Shown one piece after another: positions 1 through 6,855 of a DNA stretch of 11,748 nt. The notes under the pieces are model-generated. The model made no database searches. It was given only the letters and a program-made list of their open reading frames with translations, and had not been told where the DNA came from. Position 1 is the stretch's first letter; each line of letters opens with the position of its first letter. Source of the DNA: Sphingomonas sp. (GTDB lineage Bacteria > Pseudomonadota > Alphaproteobacteria > Sphingomonadales > Sphingomonadaceae); contig JAFBAM010000076.1 in assembly GCA_019247755.1 (NCBI GenBank), positions 1 through 11,748 on the forward strand, in the 5' to 3' direction. The translations under genes were made by a program, and so were the position numbers.

Positions 1-44
1 TCGCGCAGTGAAATGACCTTAACGCGGTCAAAGGCCTCAAACAT
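1..44 (-). CDS. N-terminal fragment of a probable glycosyltransferase (family 25-like)
   Basis: Only the first 14 codons lie in the window; the gene runs off the left edge. From the ATG at 44 the minus strand reads MFEAFDRVKVISLR, which resembles the start of family 25 (LPS-type) glycosyltransferases, where a short Phe/Asp-rich start leads into a beta strand of the type 'VxVISL' or 'VxVINL'. An in-frame ATG 21 bases further upstream (63-65) would add MGDFGLS; neither start has a strong Shine-Dalgarno sequence. The gene diverges from the methyltransferase to its right, which would fit a polysaccharide or cell-surface locus. Too little is visible to be sure of the family, and a chance open frame cannot be excluded. 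Confidence 0.35.
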   Translation of the reverse strand, partial: MFEAFDRVKVISLR

Positions 45-240
45 AGACAAGCCGAAATCCCCCATCCTGAAAACTCTGGGTGCGAACAACCTAGCTAGCG
101 AGGATTGAGCTAACAATCTTTAACGGAAGTCGATCCTCTATCGCGAGATTGCGGGTGGCGCTCTAAATTTGAGCGCCAAGAGGCGCCCGCGAAGTCAGGA
201 AGCTTCTACCCCTGACAGGAGCTTGTTACAGGTAAGCCCG
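45..240. other. Divergent intergenic region
   Basis: This stretch separates the leftward fragment from the rightward methyltransferase and should hold both promoters. It contains the 8-base palindrome CTAGCTAG at 91-98 and is more A/T-rich than the genes around it. No convincing -35/-10 pair with proper spacing was found by eye. If the methyltransferase starts at the TTG at 169, its last 72 bases would be coding. Confidence 0.4.
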
Positions 241-1110
241 ATGAAGTTCGTCGAGCGCGAGTGCTGCCCTGCGTGCGAAGGCACCCGCTCCCGCACCCTG
301 CTTGAACTCAGCTTCGGCGAAGGGCCGCTCGGCGACTTCGTGCACGAATTCTACCGGCGCGAGCCGCTGGACGGCACCTACCGCCTCGACGAGTGCCTCG
401 ATTGCGGCCTCATCTTCCAGCGCTTCATTGCCGACGACGAGCTGATGGCGCGGCTCTACACCGACTATGCCCGCCCCGCCGAAGACGTTCCCCTGGCCCT
501 TCACGCCGCCGACACCCACGAGCTTCAGTCGCTGGCGGCATTCCTTGGCAAGTCGCGGCTCAAGATCCTCGACTATGGCACCGGATGGGGCAGCTGGCCG
601 ATCTCCGCGAGCAAGCTCGGGCACGACGCCTTCGCGACCGAACTCGCGCCGCACCGCGCCCGCTGGGTGGCCGAGCAGGGCGTGACGGTGATCACCGATG
701 CCGAGATCCCGGACCACCGCTTCGACGTCATCAACCTCGAACAGGTGCTTGAGCATGTGCCCGAACCGCTCGAGCTGCTTCGCAGCCTTGCGCCCGCGCT
801 CCGCGGCGTCCTCAAGCTCTCGCTGCCCAACAGCGACCGCCGCCACATTGCCGAGCTTGCTCGCGGCAACTTCCGCCACGTCATGGCCTTCCACCCCTAC
901 GAGCACGTCAACAGCTTCAACCGCCGCGCCCTGGCAGCGCTCGTCGAGCGCGTGGGCTTGAGCGAAGTCCGCCCGTCGCTTCGTCATCTCTATGCGTTCC
1001 GTTCCACCTCGCCGAAGGATCTCGCGCGGCCGATCTGGCGGTTCCACAACCCGTCGAACCTCTATCTCTGGGCTGTTGTGAAGCGACGATGCAGCTCCCG
1101 TCCTAACTAA
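241..1110 (+). CDS. Class I SAM-dependent methyltransferase with N-terminal four-cysteine zinc-type cluster
   Basis: This 289-residue protein is a class I (Rossmann-fold) methyltransferase of the Methyltransf_23 type. An N-terminal CPAC (Cys9/Cys12) and a later CLDC (Cys52/Cys55) form a likely zinc-binding four-cysteine unit. This is the arrangement of C-methyltransferases acting on nucleotide sugars and similar substrates. SAM motif I is LDYGTGWG (about 110-117), the acidic residue closing strand 2 is Glu134, and the motif II region is FDVINLEQVLEHV (about 162-174). The ATG at 241 was chosen because it lies just before the first cysteine pair and has AGGTAAG about 4 bases upstream. A TTG at 169 would add 24 polar residues without clear homology. 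The substrate cannot be read from sequence; sugar or surface-polysaccharide modification is an inference from the cysteine unit and the possible glycosyltransferase neighbour. A recombinase remnant begins immediately after the stop, but the C-terminus looks natural. Confidence 0.85.
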   Translation: MKFVERECCPACEGTRSRTLLELSFGEGPLGDFVHEFYRREPLDGTYRLDECLDCGLIFQRFIADDELMARLYTDYARPAEDVPLALHAADTHELQSLAAFLGKSRLKILDYGTGWGSWPISASKLGHDAFATELAPHRARWVAEQGVTVITDAEIPDHRFDVINLEQVLEHVPEPLELLRSLAPALRGVLKLSLPNSDRRHIAELARGNFRHVMAFHPYEHVNSFNRRALAALVERVGLSEVRPSLRHLYAFRSTSPKDLARPIWRFHNPSNLYLWAVVKRRCSSRPN

Positions 1111-1112
1111 AC

Positions 1113-1343
1113 GGTGGAAACCGTACCAAGTCGCTACGCGAGTTGGCGGCCGCGAATAAGATGGGATCGAAGTATTTTGCGAGGTTGTTCCGCTTGAACT
1201 ACCTCGCGCCCGATATTCAGGCGGGGATTATGGATGGGTCGCACCCCGCCGATCTCACGGCAAGCAAATTGGTCTTCAGCTCGCTGCCGTTGGACTGGGA
1301 ACAGCAACGAAGGCTGTTCGGTTTCCCATCTCCTATTCCCTGA
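1113..1343 (+). pseudogene. C-terminal remnant of a large serine recombinase (resolvase family)
   Basis: The plus-strand frame is open from 1107 to a TGA at 1341-1343. It encodes about 77 residues matching the extreme C-terminus of the large serine recombinases common in alphaproteobacteria. Recognisable parts are a helix-turn-helix-like SLRELAAANKMGSKYFARL, then RLNYLAPDIQAGIMDG, DLTASKL, and the closing SLPLDWEQQRRLFGF. In intact proteins this follows a catalytic serine domain and a recombinase domain of several hundred residues; both are absent here, because the frame meets a stop at 1104-1106 inside the methyltransferase gene. There is no credible start codon or ribosome binding site, and a TTG at 1143 is the first possible start. 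It is probably a dead scar of a lost mobile element rather than a functional small protein. Confidence 0.7.
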
Positions 1344-1836
1344 CTTCGAAACGCGCGAGAATGGGTAGTCACGGCTTCCGTCGGATCGCCCAAATAAGTG
1401 CTGAGATACTACTGATAAACGCAGCACAGGCGAGTACAGCTGGTGGATCCAAGACGAGCATGACGAGCGACTCCTCTCTGACATTTGTTCCACATTCGTT
1501 CTCATGTAGGAAAGTGAAATGTAGGTGGAGTGAGTGCTCTTCGATGAACTCGCGGGTGCACCGGTTGGAATGAATATTGGAGCGTCGCGGTCAGTGTTAG
1601 TGTAAATGCACAACTGGACCCGCGTGGGCTAACAAATCCCGAATCGGCGTGAGTCTGCGGCCCGGCCGTGCCACGCTGAGTGGCCGGGTTGGTTTGAGAA
1701 ATCCTGGGTTGGTTAGCCTTTGTTGCTGTTAAGCTGCAAAAGTGGGCCGTGGTAGTGAATGTGGGAACAGTGGAGATATCTGCTTATTTCACCTTAGGGG
1801 TATGGCAGCCTCCGTCTCCGCCAGCTTTCTCCACAT
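1344..1836. other. Non-coding stretch, likely mobile-element scar
   Basis: No gene could be supported in these roughly 490 bases. The DNA is visibly less GC-rich than its surroundings and short open frames on either strand have no recognisable protein character. It contains the hairpin at 1661-1688 and a 9-base direct repeat GGGTTGGTT at 1686-1694 and 1706-1714. One frame is open at 1698-1865 (about 55 codons) without a good start. The promoter of the metallohydrolase gene should lie in its right part, but no confident -35/-10 pair was seen. Together with the preceding recombinase tail it looks like degraded DNA left by an integration or deletion. Confidence 0.5.
1661..1688 (+). terminator. 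GC-rich inverted repeat, possible terminator
   Basis: CCCGGCC at 1661-1667 pairs perfectly with GGCCGGG at 1682-1688. The intervening bases contain a competing smaller hairpin (GCCAC/GTGGC). The downstream bases are TTGGTTTG, only weakly T-rich, so rho-independent function is uncertain. It could stop transcription reaching the metallohydrolase gene from the left. Confidence 0.25.
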
Positions 1837-4416
1837 TTGCGGATAAGCGGCCATTTGGGCGATAAAGGCGACCTCAAGGGGGTCGATCTGGCGCCATTTC
1901 ATGGACGACTAGCGCTGGTGGTCTGTGCACTGGCATGCTCCGGGCTGGCTGGGCGAGCTGAGGCCGGTCGTGAACCCGTCCTCAAGCAGGTCGACCTGCC
2001 GCACAGTTACTATTGGCGCGAGCTCTACCTTCCACAGCTGACGACCGGCCCATCGAGCGCGAGCTTCACACCGGACGGCAGCGCCCTGATCTACAGCATG
2101 GGGGGATCGCTGTGGCGGCAGGTCATTGAGTCCAATGAAGCGGTCGAACTGACGCACCCGCGCGCTTCGTACGACTACCAGCCCGACGTAGCTCGAGAGG
2201 GCAGCAGCGTGGTTTTTAGTCGCTACAACGGCGCCGGCATCGAGCTATGGCGCCTCGATCTCCTAACCGGCGCAGAGCAGCAACTAACGTCGGGCAGCGC
2301 GGTGAATGTCGAACCGCGACTGTCGCCGGACGGGACGAGAATCGTCTGGGTCTCGACAAAGGGGACAGGCCACTTCAACCTGTCTATCGCCGACATCGGG
2401 CCAGCCGGACTGCGCAACGTCCGGCCGCTGCTCGGACCCCGTCGAAGCAAAATCTCTCGCTATTATTACTCGGCCTGGGACCACTCGATAAATCCGTCCT
2501 GGTCGCCGGACGGCAAGCGAATCCTCTACGTCTCAAATCCCGAGGTGGCTTGGGGGACCGGCGATATCTGGTCGGTGGCGGTCGCTAATACGAAGGACCG
2601 GCGCAAGGTGCTCGGGGAAGAGACTAGCTGGAGCGCCCGGCCCGAGACGTCGCCCGACGGCAAGCTTGTGCTTTTCGCGAGCTATCACGGGCGTCAGTGG
2701 CGGCAGCTATGGGTCACGAACCCTGCCGGCATGGCGCCACTGCCCCTGACCTTCGGCGAGTTCGACCGATGGAATGCTCGCTGGTCACCCGATGGCCAGC
2801 GTATCGCGCTGATCAGCAATGAGCGCGGCAACACGAGCCTCGTCGTGCACGATTTCGTCGGCGGCGCGGAGACGCCGGTGGTCGCAAGCCGGCTGCAATA
2901 TAAGTTGCCCGAGGCGCGACTGACTTTGAACGTCCGCGATGAGCAGGGACGGAGCGTCCCGGCGCGGGTGGCAGTGCTTGGAAGTGATGGCAGAACGGCC
3001 GCTCCGGCTTCGTCATGGATGCATGGCGATGACGGATTTGACCGCGCACTCCAGTCTATCGAGACGCATTATTTCGACTGCTTCTCGCCATGCACGGTTG
3101 AGGTGCCGGCCGGTGACACGAACCTGTGGGTCCAGCGGGGCTTTCGCTATTTGCCCTGGCAGCAGACTTTGAAGCTGCGCGCCGGTGCTGAACAGGCGGT
3201 GGCCGTGAAGCTTCAGCTCAACGATCTTCCGCGCTCGTTCGGATCATTCATCAGTGCGGACCTGCACGTCCACATGAACTACGGTGGGCACTATCGCGCG
3301 ACGCCGGCGACGCTTGCAGGGCAGGCCCGCGCGGAGGACCTGAACGTCGTCTACAATTTACTCGTCAATAAGGAGGAGCGGGTACCGGATATCGCCTATT
3401 TCAAACCGGGGCCGGACCCAGAGAGCGGCGACGGGGCGCTGATCCTGCATAGCCAGGAATATCACACCAGCTACTGGGGACATCTAGGTCTGCTTGGCCT
3501 CAGGGATCATTATCTGGCCCCCGGATACTCAGCCTACCAGAATAGCCCGCTCGCGAGTGCATATCCCGACAACGGAGCTGTGGCCGACCTCGCTCACGCA
3601 CAGGGCGCGCTCGTCGGTTACGTGCATCCATTCGACGACGATCCTGCGACCGACAAGACGCTGACCAACGAGCTTCCCGCCGACGTGGCGAATGGCAAGG
3701 TCGATTATATGGAGATCGTCGGCTTCTCAGACCACAAGTCGACGGCCGCCGTTTGGTATCGGCTGCTCAATCTCGGCTACCAAATCCCCGCGGGGGCGGG
3801 GACTGACGCCATGACCAATTATGCCGACCTCCGCGGTCCCGTCGGGATGAACCGCGTGTTCCTCGATACCCGCGGCGACACGAGCCCTGCTGGGCTTTTG
3901 GCGGCGCTGAAGGCAGGCCGCACCTTCGCAACCAACGGTCCGCTGCTCGGTCTGGATGTCGGCGGCAAACATCCCGGCGACACGATCTCTATGGGCGGCC
4001 CCGGCAAACTTAAGTTCAAGATTGCCCTGCGCTCGCCTGTTCGGGTCGATCACTTGGAACTCGTCCAGGACGGCCACGTCGTTGCATCTTATGGCCAGGG
4101 GGCGGTGCAGGACGTCGATGCCGTTGGCGAGGTGCCGATCGACCACTCGGGCTGGCTGCTGCTGCGGGCCTGGAATGATGGCTCAGACCCGCACGTCCTC
4201 GACATCTATCCTTACGCAACGACTAGCCCGATCTATGTCGACTTGCCCGGCGGGGTTCCTCCACATCCGGAGGACGCCGCGTACTTCGCGCATTGGCTCG
4301 ACCGGGTGATTGCGGACGCATCGGCTCGAAAGGACTATCGAACCGAGCGCGAGCGCCAAGCGACGATAGATTACCTAAGAAAAGCGCGCGATCACTTTGA
4401 CGGGCTCTCGCACTGA
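1837..4416 (+). CDS. Exported TolB/PD40 beta-propeller fused to CehA/McbA-type PHP metallohydrolase
   Basis: An 859-residue two-part exported protein. After a Sec-type signal (hydrophobic core about 24-38, likely cleavage after AEA at 41-43) come six PD40/TolB-like repeats with (S/T)PDG cores at 78-81, 163-166, 223-226, 272-275 and 317-320 plus a more divergent copy near 117. An Ig/carboxypeptidase-regulatory-like section (about 358-465) follows. The C-terminal PHP-type domain carries metal-site motifs DLHVH (475-479), Glu541 with WGHL (547-550), HPFDDD (597-602) and GTDAMTNY (655-662). This matches the CehA/McbA family, named after a carbaryl hydrolase, so an ester, carbamate or phosphoester hydrolase in the periplasm is plausible; the substrate is unknown. 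There is no in-frame ATG before the mature region. TTG at 1837 and 1855 are possible starts, as is CTG at 1888, which has AAGGGGG 5 bases upstream and would give a compact signal peptide. The stop is 2 bases from that of the convergent peptidase gene. Confidence 0.85.
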   Translation: MRISGHLGDKGDLKGVDLAPFHGRLALVVCALACSGLAGRAEAGREPVLKQVDLPHSYYWRELYLPQLTTGPSSASFTPDGSALIYSMGGSLWRQVIESNEAVELTHPRASYDYQPDVAREGSSVVFSRYNGAGIELWRLDLLTGAEQQLTSGSAVNVEPRLSPDGTRIVWVSTKGTGHFNLSIADIGPAGLRNVRPLLGPRRSKISRYYYSAWDHSINPSWSPDGKRILYVSNPEVAWGTGDIWSVAVANTKDRRKVLGEETSWSARPETSPDGKLVLFASYHGRQWRQLWVTNPAGMAPLPLTFGEFDRWNARWSPDGQRIALISNERGNTSLVVHDFVGGAETPVVASRLQYKLPEARLTLNVRDEQGRSVPARVAVLGSDGRTAAPASSWMHGDDGFDRALQSIETHYFDCFSPCTVEVPAGDTNLWVQRGFRYLPWQQTLKLRAGAEQAVAVKLQLNDLPRSFGSFISADLHVHMNYGGHYRATPATLAGQARAEDLNVVYNLLVNKEERVPDIAYFKPGPDPESGDGALILHSQEYHTSYWGHLGLLGLRDHYLAPGYSAYQNSPLASAYPDNGAVADLAHAQGALVGYVHPFDDDPATDKTLTNELPADVANGKVDYMEIVGFSDHKSTAAVWYRLLNLGYQIPAGAGTDAMTNYADLRGPVGMNRVFLDTRGDTSPAGLLAALKAGRTFATNGPLLGLDVGGKHPGDTISMGGPGKLKFKIALRSPVRVDHLELVQDGHVVASYGQGAVQDVDAVGEVPIDHSGWLLLRAWNDGSDPHVLDIYPYATTSPIYVDLPGGVPPHPEDAAYFAHWLDRVIADASARKDYRTERERQATIDYLRKARDHFDGLSH

Positions 4417-4418
4417 GA

Positions 4419-6809
4419 TCAGTATTTCGGATTGGCGACGTCGACGCGTAGGATGGTTCCCTTGCCAAAAGAGGCGGCAGCGGCGGCGAGATCCGCGGGT
4501 GTGATCGACCGAATCTGACTCTCGAGTTGCTCATGCGATCGTAGCCCTCCGGTCTCGACTAATTCTCGTGCGAACTTGGCGGCCAGTTCTTCATTGCTCT
4601 GCGCTTGAGTCAGGTCGCGGCCGAGGAGATGATTGCGTGCGGCATCGACCTCGGCTTGCGTCGGCGGCTCGCTAGCCAGTCGGGCGATTTGCGAGCGCAA
4701 CTCTGCCTCCATCGCATCGGCCCTGTCGGGATCGACTCCTGTCGAGATTGTCGCCCAGCTCCGCCGGCCGTCGGTCCGAACGAGGCTATAAATATGATAG
4801 ACGAGTCCCTTGTCGCGGATCGCCGAATTCCCCAGCCGTCCCGAATAATCATGGGTCAGGACATAGAGGAGCATGCGCCAAGCGAGCGCCTCGCGCGTGC
4901 CGGGCGGCGGGCCCTCGACGACATAGCCAAGTCCACCCTGGGCGAGCGGCTTGCCGATCTTCTCGCGAACCAACGTCCGTGGCCGTGCAGGAGTCGATGT
5001 GATCCTGCCTGTTGCGACATGGTCGAACCACTGCTCGATGGCGTTCAATGCTGACCCTGGTGACACGTTGCCGCTGACTAAGACCGCGAGGGGTGTCGGC
5101 GTGACGCTCTTGGGGGCTGCGGTCTGCGCTGTGATGAGCTGCTGAAGACGAGTCGCCGGATCGTCGCTCGGCAGTTCGGACGCGACATCTCGCTGAGCCA
5201 TCGCAAGTTCGCGCAGCAGGGCCGAAAGATCGGCAGGCCGGCCAGAACGAACCAAAGCGTCAAGTCCGGCCAAGTCGTCTGGGTGTACGCCGCCGTTGGT
5301 CGGACCTGATAGCAACAGCTCAACGGTCACCCGGTCCGATAAAGGATTGAAGTGCACGATTGCAGACAGTCCGCCCGAAAGACGTCGTATCTCAGGCTGG
5401 CCCGCAGTGACCGCGGACGCCGGCTGCCCCGGGCGATCGGCAGCCGGTTGAGGATTGCCGACGCCATCCGTTGCTGCGGTCGCTTTGCCCGGTACCAACC
5501 AACCGACGGTCCGCTGTTCCGGCACAAGGTACATCTTGGCGACGCGCTCAACGTCGGCGGGCGACACAGCGGCGATCAGCTTCGGCATTTCAAGCAACTG
5601 GTCAAGCGCTCCGACGCCCTCGAAGAAGGCGAGCTGGTGCGCCGCATCCTCAGTCGTTTGGACGTCCTCCGCGATCGATCGGATTACGCCTGCTTTAGCA
5701 TTATCCAGATCGGCCGCGTTCACTCGCAGGCTTGCAATTCGCCTTTCCAGCCCCGTTTCGAATGCTGGTCGGCTCGCGTTGCCCGCAATCGAACCGTTGA
5801 TGGTGAACAGGAAGCTGTCGCGCGTTGGTGGCAACCAGCTGGCGATGTCGTCGGTCGCACCGAATAGCAGGGAGCCTTTGGTGGCGGCGCTTGGCGTCCA
5901 GTTGCTCTGGTGCAGGTTTAGGCCGGAGCCGCCTGCAAGTAGTTCCTGAAGCACCAGGAATGCTGGGAAGTCCGGGTTCGATGCCGCGGGTGCGTGATAG
6001 GCGAGGACGAAGAATTGCCGATCCACTGCTCCCCCAAGCAGGATGCGGCGCTCGCCGGTTTGATAAGGTTCGGCCGAGAAATGCGACAGGGCAACCGGTC
6101 GCGCAGAAACGTTGGCGAAGTCGCGGGCGAGTAATGCCTTTGCGTCCGCCGTGACGAAGTCACCGACGATCGTCAGGACCGCGTTCCCGGGGGCGTAGTG
6201 ACTTGCGTAATAGGCTTCCGCATCGTCGATGGTCAGCGCGTCGACGTCGCTTATGTACCCCGCCATCGGGCTCCCGTAGGGGTGCGCCTGGATGGCAGTT
6301 CGGGTGACGGCATCCTGCAGGACCGATGCCGGATCGTTCTCGTAGCTGTGCAGCTCGGTGATGACGGCGCCCTTTTCCGCATCGATCGACGTCGGGTCGA
6401 TCACCACCCGCGCCATGCGGTCGGCTTCTATCTTCAGCAGCAGGTCGAGACCGTCCTTGGGCATGGTCGCAAAATAAGTTGTCTGGTCCATTGCGGTGTA
6501 GCCATGCCACTCGCCGCCGGAATCGTAGATCAGCTCGGTCGCTCGGGCGTTTGGGAAATTCTCGCTGCCGCGGAACGCCAAATGCTCCAGGAAATGAGCA
6601 AGGCCGGTCTTGCCAGTTATCTCGGCGGCCGAACCACTCTTGTAGAGCATCTGGACACTGACTAGCGGCAAGCTGTGATCCTCGAGCATGATCACGGTCA
6701 AACCGTTCGGAAGATGGCTCACGTCGGCTCGCCGGAGATCGAGGTCAGCCGCGGCCGGGCTTACGAATGCCAGCGCGGCAACCGCGCCCAGGGCGTGCCT
6801 CCACCTCAT
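4419..6809 (-). CDS. Secreted M16 family zinc metallopeptidase
   Basis: A 796-residue pitrilysin-family peptidase. It starts at an ATG with a clear Sec signal (MRWRHALGAVAALAFVSPAAA, cleavage near residue 21-22), so it acts in the periplasm. The inverted zinc motif HFLEH lies at 72-76; its histidines are ligands and Glu75 is the catalytic base. Glu152, in EKGAVITE, is at the spacing expected for the third zinc ligand. The first M16 domain runs to about 430, and a Pro/Ala/Gln-rich linker (about 441-475) leads to the second domain, which keeps the Arg665/Tyr671 pair (AIRDKGLVY) that contacts substrate in this family. The second domain has only about 100 residues between its opening strand and VLVSGNVSP (577-585), against about 180 in the first, so it appears shortened. 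It is convergent with the metallohydrolase gene and diverges from the aminotransferase gene 46 bases away. No good ribosome binding site is visible. Substrates are likely peptides, but unknown. Confidence 0.9.
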   Translation of the reverse strand: MRWRHALGAVAALAFVSPAAADLDLRRADVSHLPNGLTVIMLEDHSLPLVSVQMLYKSGSAAEITGKTGLAHFLEHLAFRGSENFPNARATELIYDSGGEWHGYTAMDQTTYFATMPKDGLDLLLKIEADRMARVVIDPTSIDAEKGAVITELHSYENDPASVLQDAVTRTAIQAHPYGSPMAGYISDVDALTIDDAEAYYASHYAPGNAVLTIVGDFVTADAKALLARDFANVSARPVALSHFSAEPYQTGERRILLGGAVDRQFFVLAYHAPAASNPDFPAFLVLQELLAGGSGLNLHQSNWTPSAATKGSLLFGATDDIASWLPPTRDSFLFTINGSIAGNASRPAFETGLERRIASLRVNAADLDNAKAGVIRSIAEDVQTTEDAAHQLAFFEGVGALDQLLEMPKLIAAVSPADVERVAKMYLVPEQRTVGWLVPGKATAATDGVGNPQPAADRPGQPASAVTAGQPEIRRLSGGLSAIVHFNPLSDRVTVELLLSGPTNGGVHPDDLAGLDALVRSGRPADLSALLRELAMAQRDVASELPSDDPATRLQQLITAQTAAPKSVTPTPLAVLVSGNVSPGSALNAIEQWFDHVATGRITSTPARPRTLVREKIGKPLAQGGLGYVVEGPPPGTREALAWRMLLYVLTHDYSGRLGNSAIRDKGLVYHIYSLVRTDGRRSWATISTGVDPDRADAMEAELRSQIARLASEPPTQAEVDAARNHLLGRDLTQAQSNEELAAKFARELVETGGLRSHEQLESQIRSITPADLAAAAASFGKGTILRVDVANPKY

Positions 6810-6855
6810 TACGGCAGTGCTATGATGTCCCGTCGGCCCGCGCTAGTCTGGACGA
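6810..6855. promoter_or_regulatory. 46-base divergent intergenic region
   Basis: Only 46 bases separate the start codons of the leftward M16 peptidase and the rightward aminotransferase operon. At least one promoter must therefore lie here or inside the opposite gene. No confident promoter hexamers or operator palindromes were identified, and both start codons have only weak Shine-Dalgarno matches. Confidence 0.3.

Noticed and set aside
91..98. CTAGCTAG palindrome as an operator
   Set aside because: Eight bases are too few to support a regulator site, and no second half-site or promoter pair was seen around it.
226..1047. 273-codon minus-strand open frame opposite the methyltransferase
   Set aside because: Shadow frame produced by high GC; the translation is Ala/Arg/Val-rich without motifs, while the plus strand carries clear methyltransferase motifs.
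1134..1613. 159-codon minus-strand open frame across the recombinase remnant
   Set aside because: It is antisense to the recognisable recombinase tail, has low-complexity Ser/Arg-rich translation and no recognisable domain.
1802..1846. ATG after AGGGG as an alternative start for the metallohydrolase
   Set aside because: This ATG is in a different frame and meets a TAA after 14 codons.
1698..1865. 55-codon plus-strand open frame containing a hydrophobic stretch before the metallohydrolase
   Set aside because: No good start codon or ribosome binding site, no family recognised, and it overlaps the probable start of the next gene in another frame.
1876..1963. Lipoprotein signal in the metallohydrolase (ALAC near residue 31-34)
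   Set aside because: The residues before the cysteine do not fit a lipobox (Ala rather than Leu at -3); a signal peptidase I site at AEA fits better.
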